In this document: one piece after another, positions 49,201 to 61,400 of the stretch
Layout of the letters: each line of letters opens with the position of its first letter
Numbering within the stretch: position 1 is the first letter of the stretch
NCBI RefSeq assembly: GCF_901709675.1
Contig: NC_051087.1
Span: 10,442,884 to 10,506,883, forward strand
Direction of reading: 5' to 3'
From: Syngnathus acus
Taxonomy: Eukaryota > Chordata > Actinopteri > Syngnathiformes > Syngnathidae
DNA: 64,000 nt
The notes under the pieces: generated by a model
What the model was told of the DNA's origin: nothing
The model's input: the letters and a program-made list of their open reading frames with translations, nothing else
The model's database searches: none
Translations under genes and position numbers: made by a program

Positions 49201-52200
49201 TAGCCATAAGTAAATATTCTATCTTTATCCTTCCTTTCATCTATTTGGTTTGCATTTTATTTTACAGGAAAACCTGAGACAGTTGATTCTGATTCCTCTT
49301 CCAAATGTGCTGCAGCTTTCGAGAACTCCTCACACTGGTATGCCATCCATCATTTCTACAGTGTTTTTATTTTCACAGACTCGAAGGTGAGCTGAGGCAA
49401 TCCTAGCTAACTTTCTGCGAAGAAGAAAAAAATGAAACATCTCAAATCAAATTTGGCACAAAACCTATTTGCAAATACTGAATGTCTTTTGTGACATCAG
49501 TCCTGGATCTTTTCTTTATTTCATTATTACCTATTTTATCTGTTCTTGGAACAGAGCAAAGTCTGGTGGAAATGAAGAAACTATTGTTGTTACTCCTGGG
49601 ATGTGCAGTTCAGGTAAACATTCAACTGGCATCTAATATGTACCATACCGCCATATGTTTTATGACAATATAGTTGGCAAAATAATCCCTCATCACATTA
49701 CCTGAAGTGGAAAGCAAGAACTATTTTATGTTTCATTTTCAGTGTGAGAAGAAAGAGAAGTACATTGAAATAATCCAGGCGCTTGACTTTGACACAAAAG
49801 CAGCAATAGCTGTGCACATTCAAGAGGTATCTATACGATTTTGTAAATAATATTTTTGTATTGAGATTAAGATCACTTTTGCAAGAGAAACCTAACAAGA
49901 AATAAGTAGATCATTGATAATGTCCAAATGATCAAACCAACATATTCTCCAGCTAACCCACAGTCAAGACAACCTGCTCGACCTACATTGGTTGGAGTGC
50001 AGTAACATGCCCGCCGATGAGCTGGAGGTTGTAGCAAAGACCATAGCTGCCAATCTTCAGCACTTGCTGGACCAGAGGGACTCCCATCTGGAGGTGAGGC
50101 ATGATACTATTTAGAAATTTTGTAAAATAGCTGAGAATACCAAATATGTAAATGTACTTGGACTGTGAATTGTAAATGGTTGTAAATAAAATAAAAATAC
50201 AACCATTGTCAGTAAAAGTATGAATGAAAGTGTTAGGATCCATTTTGAACAATCAGTCAATTAAATAACATAGGACATGTTTTTGTTTCTTAAGACGATA
50301 GCAGAGCTAACACAAGAAAGGGAAGGTGTGGTTCGTGTGCTTTGTAGCTCATCCGGCCCGCAGTCGGCCGTCTATCCTGCCATCATGCAACAGCACCAGG
50401 CGGGAACTCAGCAACACTTGGTGGTGGAACTTGCAGACTCAAAAGCCAAGATTAGGCGACTTAGACACGAGCTGTGAGTACGACCAACGACAATGTGCAG
50501 ACAAACTACACTAGATATTTTCATACCTACACAATTTTTTTGATACGAACTAGAAAAATTCTCATAGAATGTAAAAACCAAAGTAAAATTAAGAAATAGA
50601 TCACCGGTGTCGGGTGGAATCCTGAAATCTACAAAATCATCCCTTTTCAGAAGCCCACCAAAATGTTAAGTTTGTTGAACCATTAGCATTTAATCGTAAA
50701 AAAGAGCAAGCCACTTTCAACACTTTGAATTGGTCAATAATACGTAAAAGTAACACGAACATATTTTGACTAACCAGATTTTTAAAAAATACGAAATTGA
50801 CCAAAATGTGACTTGTAAGATTTTGGCCCAACAGCAGCAAATACAATATAATTTTTTTTCTTTTGTGACTTCTTTTTTAAAGTTGTATGATTTCTTCCTT
50901 TTGGGGTCAATTTCAATTTTGAGCATCCATTTGAATCATATCAAGTTTATAGGTTCATAAAAAGGTTTTTGTATACCATTACAAAACAAGACCTACTACA
51001 TACAGAAGTAGAAATACAGACTTTGTAAAAATAAAATGAAATAATGTGTCTTTTGCATGGAGCATTAGTAGCTGTGAGGTACTTAAATGTAAGCTGTCCT
51101 CTGGATTCCTTCCAGTAGTGTCTGAATGATGTTACTACAGGATCAGAGATGCCCTGGGGAGTTTGGCCCACATTAATGCCTGCCTGGCAGTTTCAGTGGT
51201 TGCACTCTACCTCTGACCCACATTGGCTCTGTGCTCGTGCCACTCATGTACGCACATGCATACTAACCCCGATCTGAAGACCCTCTAATAGCAATGTTGC
51301 TGATAATCGCCCTCTCGCGTATTATCCTTGCTTGCAGGGTCAGTCGGACAGTCCCTTGAAGAAACACATTTAACCATTAATGTGTTTATTAATTTCTCTT
51401 TTTTTCCATGGCCCTTGAACCAGTTGTTTCATCTAAGCGGGTGCGCTTTTGAATTTCAGTTTGCCATTTTCAGCTGATTCAGGACAAAATGTTTTGTTTC
51501 AACAATGCCTTGAAAACCCATAAAATGTGATCATTATGGCAAAAAAGATGTTTTGCAAATTCTGTCTGTGTCTCTCTGCACTGTGTCCCTTCCTTCAGAG
51601 AAGAGAAGAGTGAACAATTGCTGGACAACAGACACGACCTGGAGAACATGGAGGCAGAGCTCAAGAGGATCCAGCAGGAGGTTTGAAAAGACGATAAATT
51701 GAGAGTAACACATAAGCATTCTCTATTTTTTTTACATTCAGTTGCTGAATCTGTGTGAATTTTTTATCAGAACTTGAAGCTGCTTGTCGATGCCCGAGCA
51801 GCCCGTGCCTATCGCGATGAGCTGGATGCTCTGAGAGAGCGTGCGCTCAAAGCTGATAAGCTGGAGTGTGAGGTCGGACGCTACAGGGAGCAAATGCACA
51901 AGATGGAATTTTACAAGGCCAAAATGGAGGTTAAAACAACTATGAATACCATTTTCACATACACAAACACACACTGCTCTAATGATTACTTGATTATTAA
52001 AATAGTTGTTGATTAATCAGATAATTGATTAGTTGTCAATTGATTCGACAGCTCTACAATTGTCACAGATGTTTTTTGCGTATACTCTAGGTCATCTATA
52101 ATATCGTACAATTACTTGGAAATGAGAATGTATTTTATTATGGTTGATGTCGTATCAGCATTATGCAAATGTTTTTCCTCCTTGACTTCAGGAGCTCAAG

Positions 52201-55200
52201 GAGGATATCAGAGTGCTGCAGGAAACCAAAGAGGTACTAGAAGATCAGCTGGCAGGCTGGAGAGCACGCTCAGATCAAATCCACCAGCTGGAGAAACACA
52301 GCCTGCTACTGAAGGCCCGCATACATGACATGGAACAAGTAATTGACATTTTGAACGTCGTAAAAAAACCGTGGCGGAGATATTGATTTCAGTATCTTCA
52401 ACTTACCAATCGTGCATGCTCACTTTAGGGAAGAGATGCAGATCGTAAATGCATTGAGGAGCTGCAGGATGAAAATTTGACTCTGTGTTTAGCACAGAGG
52501 AGGAGCATGGAGGAGTCCCAGCACTTGGGATGGGAGTTAGAACAACTTTCCAAAAGCACAGACAACTCTCAGGGTAAGCGCTGACCAAATAACATGAGAA
52601 TCGCTTTTCACTATGATGCGGTGACACTCACAATATAAAAGATGTTTGAAATCAATAAATGAACCATAGTCCATATTTCCCATCAACTAAATGTTCATTC
52701 CTACAAATGTCAAGGTCTTGCTGTCGACATTGATCACCTCTCTGTGTTCGTCTAAAGGACAGCAGACTTTAAGTGAGGAAGTGAATGAGAGGATCCGAAG
52801 TCGGCTGTTGAAGTTGGAGAAGGAGAACCAAAGTCTCCTGAAGACCATCGAGGAGCTCAGCAATGCCCGTCTTCACCACAACACGCATTCCGACAAACGC
52901 AGCCACCACAGCGAGAAGGATCGTGTCCGGCAGGTGGTCTGTTGCGCCGACAAGTGGACCTCAGATGAAAACAAATCACTGACTTCCTGCTCACGTGAGC
53001 AAAACTGCAGAAATGCATCCAACCTTGGTACAATAAAAGACATTTTTAAAACAGATGCTGAAGATCAAACACCAGAGCAAGACCATGCGGGCCTTTGCCA
53101 ATCAGCTAATACAGTCAGTCATATTCAGGAGAAAGGAAAGTTAGAGGACAACATCGGCGGGCATTTTAAAGCAGCTGATTTGGAAGAAAATATTTCAAAT
53201 AGTGCTCATTACGCTGTTGCGTCACATAATCCCTCTCCTGGTTCAAGAAGCAGCAGTTCCAGCCATGACGGCATTTTTATTTGCCAGCCAACACGCTTCA
53301 CTCACACCAACAAGCACACGCAGCATCTGGAGGCCAAATGCAAGGCATTGGACTCCATTAATCAACAACTGCAAACTTCCCTTGGTAACACAGGTATGTT
53401 TTGTAAATGGGGAAGGTCACATTTTGTTAGAAGACGCTTCTAAAAAATCTTCCTCTTTAGAGCGAAAAGTCCACCGATTGGAGACTGAGGTTCAAGAACT
53501 GGAGGCAGACAACCAAAGCCTCCAGGCCACATTAGAGGAACTCCGGATTACTGCACGCCGTCTGGACCAAGTGGAAACAGAGAAGCAGAGTTTGGAACAA
53601 GAAACAGCAGCATTGGAAAAGGTTAAGAGACAACTGGAAAAGGAGACTCGACGATTGCGCCAGCAGGTAAGTGCAAGGTTGCCAGATTTTGAGTACTGTT
53701 TTCATCATGGCTGAAACCAAAAGTAACAGTTGTTACGTTTTCCATGTCAGGCTGAAATTCAAGAAGCCAACTTAGATAGCAGTAATGTCTGCATGGCGAG
53801 CCTGGAAAGGGAGATGCGCTGTCTGGTAAAGGAGGTGGAGGAGTTGAGGGAGACAGCTGAAAGGGTCAAAGGGCTGGAGAGAGACAACAGAGAACTGGCC
53901 AAGCAAGCTGCGATTGACCAAAGGACCTTGGACACCCTTAGAAAGGTCATAAGGAGACTAAAGAATCTATTTGCTCTGACCTTGTCTCACAATATTTTTT
54001 TTTTCCACTTAACAGCACCGTTGTACATATACAATCTTTATTATACAAACATTGTATCAAAACCTTTGCAGAAGCTTAAATCACATCTTACATTTAATTA
54101 AAAATAATTCACAATGCATATCTTACTGCAATATACGCAATTAAAATGGGCTACTACAGAATCCATGGACACCGGGGGTTTTTTTGGTAGATAATTTATT
54201 TAAAAATATATATATATTTCTTTCACCAAAGTTATAACGCTCATTATTGATTTGCAGTATACACATTTTTTTGTCTACTAATCCTGACTTGTTGACTCTT
54301 TTTAGGAACTTGTCAGTGAGAAACTGAAGACCCGCCAGAAAGAGGATGAACTAGAGCGTCTGTCCCATGAGCACGAGATAAGAATTCTCAACAGAGAGAA
54401 TAAACAATCTGTGGAACTCGACACAGCCGAACGCAGGTCTGCGTTGCATTGTTTAGCTTTTAAAAATAAGGATGAAATGTTTACATATATTTGTCCATGC
54501 AGAAGGTTCAATATGCTGGAGTCAGAGCTGGAGTTGTCCATGAAGAAGTGTCTTCAAATTAAAGACGACAAGTTGGCTGTCCTGGAGTCCCGTCTACAAG
54601 AATCCTCGAACCTTAACGAGCATCTTCGCCACGAACTCAGAACTGTGAATTACAAATCTCGTTTTGTAGTTTTGTCCAGTTGCAGGTGTTTGAACTATTT
54701 TCCTCCACACAGGTGAAAGTGAGCTATGAGGCCTTGCAGCAAAAACACGAAGAGGAGGTGACTGAATCATGCGCCACCCCTCTGAGAGAGAATGGAAAGG
54801 AAATGAGTGAATGGTTGCGTGAAAGCCACGAAGCCACCAAAGAGCTCCTGAATATTAAAGACCGACTGATTGAAGTAGAGAGGAACGTAGGTAGCATTTT
54901 ATTGCTGAAAACTTTGTCAAAGCAAATGACATTTGAATTGAAGCGAATTATGGACCTAGTCAGCTCTTTCAACTCTTCTCCTCTTTCTAGAACGCAACAC
55001 TGGAGACAGAGCGCCAGGCTACGCAGGCCCATCTGAAGCAGCTGGAGAGTCAGTCTGACAGTCAACAGGCTCAGATCCTCGCCCTGCAGAGGCAAGCTGC
55101 CACCCTGCAGGAGAACACCACCACTTTGCAGGCACTCAATGCGGACTTGCAGGTAAAGGGATGGATGAGAAAATTAAGCTGGGTGTGCATTCGCATGCAT

Positions 55201-57915
55201 AACAACTGTATTTACTTTTTGTTTAAATTAACTAACCGTCTTGCTTTTCCAGGTGGAAAAATCCACATTGAACTCCCAGAGTGCTTCCCTAATGGCTCAG
55301 AATGCTCAGTTGCAGCAGCAGCAGGTGGGAACAGAAAGCGAGAGGGACAGTGCCATACGTGAACGCGAAGAGCTGCGAGGTGCCCATGAGCAGCTATTAC
55401 GGGATCACGAGCGTCTGGCGGCTCTCCACGAGCGGCAAGCCGCAGAGTATGAAGTCCTCATGGGGAAACACGGCTGTCTGAAAAATGCCCATCGGACGCT
55501 GGAGCTCGAACACCGCACACTGCAGGACAGGTAAGAAAAGCAAATGTGAACAAGCATTAACATAAATGTTGCTACCAGGTAGCCATCGTTATTATTATTA
55601 TTATTATTGATTTGTTTCGTGTTTGATTTGGCATATTTACTGTAGGTACAACAACCTGTTGCAGCAACGGACCAAATTAGAAGATCTGGAAAAGGCCCTG
55701 AAGGAAGAGCAGATGAGAATGAGTCTGGAGAAGGAACATCATAGGACCGCTGCCGCTGAATGTTGCAGGCTTCGGGATGAGAAAGACTGGTGAGGGACGC
55801 AAAAGGAGAACAAAGGCACATGAACAATTAGGCAAAGGGCAAATGTCATCGCAAGCAAAACACATGTACTGTATATGCCCACAGGAATTTGTGATTATTA
55901 TTATTATTCTATTATTTACTGCATACCACCATTTTTTTTCACAGGCTGAACCAAACTTATCGTCAACTTCTGAACGACAATGAGCAGCTGAAAGCAGATC
56001 ACAAGCAGCTGAAGAGCCAACTAAATGAGAGCAAGCTGGCTCACACCTGGCTGGAGGCCGACTATTCCAAGCTTAAAAAGGAGTACCAGCAACTTGATAT
56101 CACCTCCACAAAACTCACCAACCAGTGCGAGGTGGCTGGCCACGCTATCTTAAAACACACACACCTTCTGATGGTTGCAAAAAAACTTATCTGATTTATT
56201 GGATTGATTTGCGTCAAATGTATTATTAGCTGCTGAGCCAGTTGAAGGGGAACCTGGAGGAGGAGAATCATCATCTTCTGAGTCAAATTGACACACTGAT
56301 GCTGCAGAACCGGACTCTGTTGGAACAGACAATGGAGAGCAAAGATCTGTTTCACATAGAGGAACGACAATATATGTAAGCAATGAGAACCACTTACAAA
56401 CTACATAATTAAGTGGAAGAAGACACATTGGTTAAGAGAGAAACAAATTGAACAGATGGATTTGTTGGAATGCAAGTTCTTGTTTGCTTAAGAGAATAAT
56501 TTAAAAACTAACAACTTTTGTCAACTCTCTCATTGTTTGTTTAGTGACAAACTTAATGATTTGAGGAGACAAAAGGAGAAGCTCGAGGAGAAGATAATGG
56601 ACCAGTATAAGTTTTATGAGCCCTCACCTCCTCGCAGGTAAGTTGCTTGACAGGTACATCATATTAAGAAATAATTTCTTTTCATCAATCCTTTAATGTT
56701 CATTTTCAACAGGCGAGGAAACTGGATCGCTCTTAAGCTGAAGAAGTTGATCAAATCGAATAGCCGTGAACAGGGACTAGAACATTCACTCACACCGACA
56801 CACTCGGAGGCTCAGCTCTCATGTCACGATAGCAGCTCCTTCTTTAGTTCAGATGGTTCTGCCGGCTCCACCTCCACATCAGTAGGTGACATCATGCCAT
56901 CACAGCCTAGCAGTGAGTATGGGCTTCCTGACTTAAACTTTGGATTTGTGTGTCCAATACCTCATTCTTCATTTTCCTCTGCATGCATCAAAATGTCTCT
57001 CGTTTGGTCTTGTTTCTCTTCACTCCCTTTTCTCTCACTTTTGCCATCTCACAATTCAATCCATCACATGGATGCTGTCTGTTCAAAAGCCACACTGAAA
57101 GTGTTGCCCCATATGAGAAGCAAGCCGAAGAACAAAGATAAACTGAAGTCTCTCATCCAACGTTCCTTGTGTAAGACAAACTGTGTTTGAGCGTTTGATC
57201 TGTTCTTTATAATAGCCTTAATTCAACGACTCATTCAGAAATGGAAAATCTACCACCACTTCATTTATGCTACTCCAATAAATCAGAACATGCAGTACCA
57301 ATTAAAAGTAATTCTAATTTAATGAACATGCATAAGATTCAGACTGCATCACATTGGCTCCTCTACAACCTCGCCCCTCTGCATCTCCCCACCGTCCTGT
57401 TCTCTTGTACAACATTGCAGCCCTGAGCAGCTTGCTGTACACCTCTGCCCCGTTGGAGCAGAAGCAGTTCACATCCAGCTCAGAGGAGTTGGAAGGCTCT
57501 GAAGCTGATGTGCAGGACAGGAAAACAATATCGACCTCATTCCTAAGCACATCCATCCTATCCACACGACACTTGAATCCCACCACTGAACTATTCATGC
57601 AACTCCACGCTACAGCCAGTGACACTGATGTCCCAGATGTGTCACAGCTACAGCTAGGTAGCAAGCCATTCATTTCATTCCATTTCACCATGTCTTGAAA
57701 TCATTTAACTCATTCACTGCCAGCCCAGTTAAAATTGATCTTTGACGTCTATGGCTGTTCGTGGCAGTGAATGAGTTAAGAAGTGTAGATTAGGCTCTTG
57801 AATCCATGGAATGTAAATGTACGTCTTTTTATCAAATATTTGTGCTCCACAGACAAGGATTCAAGCGATAGTGCTGCACCATCTGGTTTGGAGGACGACG
57901 AGCTGCAGCATCAGG
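46294..57915 (+). CDS. ccdc88a: Girdin-type HOOK/coiled-coil protein (CCDC88 family), 28 coding exons, 3' end missing
   Basis: Exons: 46294-46356, 46419-46510, 48245-48350, 49268-49337, 49555-49613, 49743-49826, 49953-50093, 50295-50473, 51599-51680, 51771-51929, 52192-52338, 52429-52573, 52758-53393, 53461-53666, 53751-53945, 54306-54436, 54503-54644, 54713-54886, 54991-55152, 55253-55530, 55646-55789, 55945-56131, 56230-56375, 56545-56637, 56713-56912, 57090-57170, 57421-57657, 57853-57915. Phases are consistent throughout (about 1467 codons; human girdin is about 1870). The N-terminus is a HOOK domain ([23 protein letters not shown]), then a long coiled coil. [19 protein letters not shown] and a Lys-rich segment then match girdin rather than Daple (CCDC88C, PPPKKKNHW). 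Girdin links actin, membranes and G-alpha-i signalling. The GBA motif (VTLQQFLEESNK in human) and C-terminus are absent from the window. Weak donors (GTTTGA 51681, GTTAAA 51930, GTCATA 53946) were placed by homology. Exon 13 is unusual (see findings). Confidence 0.92.
46796..46991. mobile_element. hAT-like MITE in ccdc88a intron 2
   Basis: The left end is ACAGCTGTCAAACTC and the right end is GAATTTGACCCCCTC, imperfect inverted termini related to the element at 11787-12112. Near-identical 8-bp flanks, CTTAGAGC at 46788-46795 and TTTAGAGC at 46992-46999, fit a hAT target duplication. Older and more degraded than the first copy. Confidence 0.65.
48043..48193. repeat. (GATG)n array
   Basis: About 37 near-perfect copies of the GATG tetranucleotide ending 52 bases before ccdc88a exon 3. 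It gives artefactual open frames in several phases on both strands (MDGW and PSIH repeats). Confidence 0.98.
48351..49267 (+). other. ccdc88a intron 3, no recognisable features
   Basis: 0.9 kb of AT-rich sequence between a GTGAGT donor and a TTTACAG acceptor. An open frame at 48546-48785 has no family resemblance. Confidence 0.7.
50474..51598 (+). other. ccdc88a intron 8, no recognisable features
   Basis: 1.1 kb of AT-rich sequence with nothing beyond short A and T runs. Confidence 0.7.
57705..57779. mobile_element. short TTAA-bounded MITE
   Basis: The 75-bp sequence has perfect 18-base inverted ends, TTAACTCATTCACTGCCA and TGGCAGTGAATGAGTTAA. Both outermost tetranucleotides are TTAA, which fits piggyBac-type insertion but may also belong to the terminal repeat itself. 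It lies between two ccdc88a exons. Confidence 0.75.
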
Positions 57916-58400
57916 GTAAAGCTTTGTGAATAGCCGTTTAGAGGATTCAGCAAATACAGATGTATTACCCTTGCAGGAATTAGAGTAAATCCATCAAATC
58001 GCTATCATGACCTTGTTTCATATTAATCTGCATGCTGACTACAGAGGCAAAAAAAACAATGAAGTGTGGATCTGCTGCCCCCTATCATTAACACAATGAT
58101 ACTTTTGAAAAGGCACCGTTAAAGAAATAAGAAACTAACCTGAAAAGATAGCAAACATTCAAGACGGTGTAATACAGTGAATGGAGCTGGGCGACCAAAT
58201 GCAGCTTGGACCAGGGTTTGTTGAGGGAACTCAAAAGACAGACTATAAAGGCTCGACTATGGACGAGAATAACTGAACAGAAAGACAAGACAAAGACAAG
58301 AAAGACCAAACGAGAAACAAGACAAGAACAGACAAGCGACTAGCAAAACAAGAACAATCCGACAGGAGTGACACGCAGACAGGACTTAAATACATGACAG
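57916..58400 (+). other. ccdc88a intron sequence before the satellite
   Basis: AT-rich sequence after the GTAAAG donor at 57916. An A-rich stretch with repeated GACAAGA-like words occurs at about 58275-58335. No exon recognised. Confidence 0.6.
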
Positions 58401-58475
58401 CAGTGACGTGCGGTGAGGTTCATGACTGGGGAGGCGTCGCAAGCCTCCCTTGCCTCCTCTGACCGCACATCCCTG
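58401..58475. mobile_element. short MITE at the left edge of the satellite
   Basis: It starts CAGTGACGTGCGGT and ends ACCGCACATCCCTG, so the 14-bp ends match as inverted repeats at 12 positions. Internally, GGGGAGGC and GCCTCCCT also pair. Satellite sequence begins directly after it. Confidence 0.65.
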
Positions 58476-61400
58476 CCACATACTTACCCCCTGAGTCGCC
58501 TTGACACTTTGTTAACGCCGCTAGGTATCCAAGTCAAGCCACTCAGGGCAGAAGAGCTGGGGTTCAATCCACGCCGATCAGAGTGAGAACCAGTCGCGGT
58601 GAACCGCTGCCTTTCTCCTCCGATCAGGGTCCAAGAGCACTGGAGCCAGCCCTGACTAAGCAGTGCCTCCCCCAGTGCTCTCCTCTCAGTTGTACCTGTA
58701 CGTGTGTGGTGCAATGTGCTGTTGCATGAGCGAGGCTAACCCTCATAGAAGACTGAGCCTCGATTAAGGTCCTTCCGCTCTGGACCACCACACCCTGCGT
58801 GCATTGTTCCTAGAGTCGGAACCCAGGGGGGCTGCATACGTACCCCCTGAGTCGCATTGACCCTTCGTTAACACCGCTAGGTATCCAGGTCAAGCCACTC
58901 AGGGCAGAAGAGCTGGGGTTCAATCCTCCCCGATCATAGTAGGCCAGCCACGGTGAACCGCTGCCTTTCTCCTGTGATCAGGGTTCAAGAGCACTGGAGC
59001 CAGCCCTGACTAAGCAGTGCCTCCCCAGTGCTCTCCTCCCGGTTGTACCTACAAAAAAAGCTTCTTTCTTCTTGAGCAGTCTTCTTTGTCCCATGTCAAC
59101 GCACAACCTAAGGAGATGCTGGATCCATTCCTCCAACTTTGCTGTACTTCCTCCATCGTGAGGTTCCAGGGAACTCAAACAAAGTACCTAGAGGGAACTC
59201 ACCTGTATTGCAATACCTGTGGAGGGAATGGCTGAAAAAGAAACCCTACTCTACATCGCCTAGGTCCCGGTGCATCCTCGGCCTAGTCACCTAAGCTGGA
59301 CTAGGGGACGTGAATATTAGGGGCAAGAATTTGGAACCTGTTCCAGGTCACCATTTAGAGTTCAATTTTAACGTGTGTGGTGCAATGTGCTGTTGCATGA
59401 ACGAGGCTAACCCTCATAGAAGACTGAGCCTCGATTAAGGTCCTTCCGCTCTGGACCACCACACCCTGCGTGCATTGTTCCTAGAGTCGGAACCCAGGGG
59501 GGCCGCATACGTACCCCCTGAGTCGCATTGACCCTTCGTTAACACCGCTAGGTATCCAGGTCAAGCCACTCAGGGCAGAAGAGCTGGGGATCATTCCTCC
59601 CCAATCAGAGTGAGAACCAGCCGCGGTGAACCGCTGCCTTTCTCCTCCGATCGGGGTTCAAGAGCACTGGAGCCAGCCCTGACTAAGCAGTGCCTCCCCA
59701 GTGCTCTCCTCCCGGTTGTACCTACAAAAAAAAGGCTTCTTTCTTCTTGAGCAATCTTCTTTGTCCCATGTCAACGCACAACCTAAGGAGATGCTGGATC
59801 CATTCCTCCAACTTTGCTGTGCTTCCTCCATCGCGAGGCTCCAGGGAAGTCAAAGTACCTAGAGGGAACTCACCTGTATTGCAATACCTGTGGAGGGAAT
59901 GGCTGAAAAAGAAACCCTACTCTACATCGCCTAGGTCCCGGTGCATCCTCGGCCTAGTCACCTAAGCTGGACTAGGGGACGTGAATATTAGGGGCAAGAA
60001 TTTGGAACCTGTTCCAGGTCACCATTTAGAGTTCAATTTTAATGCGTGTGGTGCAATGTGCTGTTGCATGAGCGAGGCTAACCCTCATAGAAGACTGAGC
60101 CTCGATTAAGGTCCTTCCGCTCTGGACCACCACACCCTGCGTGCATTGTTCCTAGAGTCGGAACCCAGGGGGGCCGCATACGTACCCCCTGAGTCGCATT
60201 GACCCTTCGTTAACACCGCTAGGTATCCAGGTCAAGCCACTCAGGGCAGAAGAGCTGGGGATCATTCCTCCCCAATCAGAGTGAGAACCAGCCGCGGTGA
60301 ACCGCTGCCTTTCTCCGATCGGGGTTCAAGAGCACTGGAGCCAGCCCTGACTAAGCAGTGCCTCCCCAGTGCTCTCCTCCCGGTTGTACCTACAAAAAAA
60401 AGGCTTCTTTCTTCTTGAGCAATCTTCTTTGTCCCATGTCAACGCACAACCTAAGGAGATGCTGGATCCATTCCTCCAACTTTGCTGTGCTTCCTCCATC
60501 GCGAGGCTCCAGGGAAGTCAAAATACCTAGAGGGAACTCACCTGTATTGCAATACCTGTGGAGGGAATGGCTGAAAAAGAAACCCTACTCTACATCGCCT
60601 AGGTCCCGGTGCATCCTCGGCCTAGTCACCTAAGCTGGACTAGGGGACGTGAATATTAGGGGCAAGAATTTGGAACCTGTTCCAGGTCACCATTTAGAGT
60701 TCAATTTTAACGTGTGTGGTGCAATGTGCTGTTGCATGAGCGAGGCTAACCCTCATAGAAGACTGAGCCTCGATTAAGGTCCTTCCGCTCTGGACCACCA
60801 CACCCTGCGTGCATTGTTCCTAGAGTCGGAACCCAGGGGGGCCGCATACGTACCCCCTGAGTCGCATTGACCCTTCGTTAACACCGCTAGGTATCCAGGT
60901 CAAGCCACTCAGGGCAGAAGAGCTGGGGTTCAATCCTCCCCGATCAGAGTAGGCCAGCCACGGTGAACCGCTGCCTTTCTCCTCTTATCAGGGTTCAAGA
61001 GCACTGGAGCCAGCCCTGACTAAGCAGTGCCTCCCCAGTGCTCTCCTCCCGGTTGTACCTACAAAAAAAAGGCTTCTTTCTTCTTGAGCAATCTTCTTTG
61101 TCCCATGTCAACGCACAACCTAAGGAGATGCTGGATCCATTCCTCCAACTTTGCTGTGCTTCCTCCATCGTGAGGCTCCAGGGAAGTCAAAGTACCTAGA
61201 GGGAACTCACCTGTATTGCAATACCTGTGGAGGGAATGGCTGAAAAAGAAACCCTACTCTACATCGCCTAGGTCCCGGTGCATCCTCGGCCTAGTCACCT
61301 AAGCTGGACTAGGGGACGTGAATATTAGGGGCAAGAATTTGGAACCTGTTCCAGGTCACCATTTAGAGTTCAATTTTAACGTGTGTGGTGCAATGTGCTG

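Noticed and set aside
46294-57915. Assignment of the girdin-type gene to ccdc88c (Daple)
   Set aside because: The start ([17 protein letters not shown]) and [12 protein letters not shown] follow CCDC88A; Daple has a different start and PPPKKKNHW.
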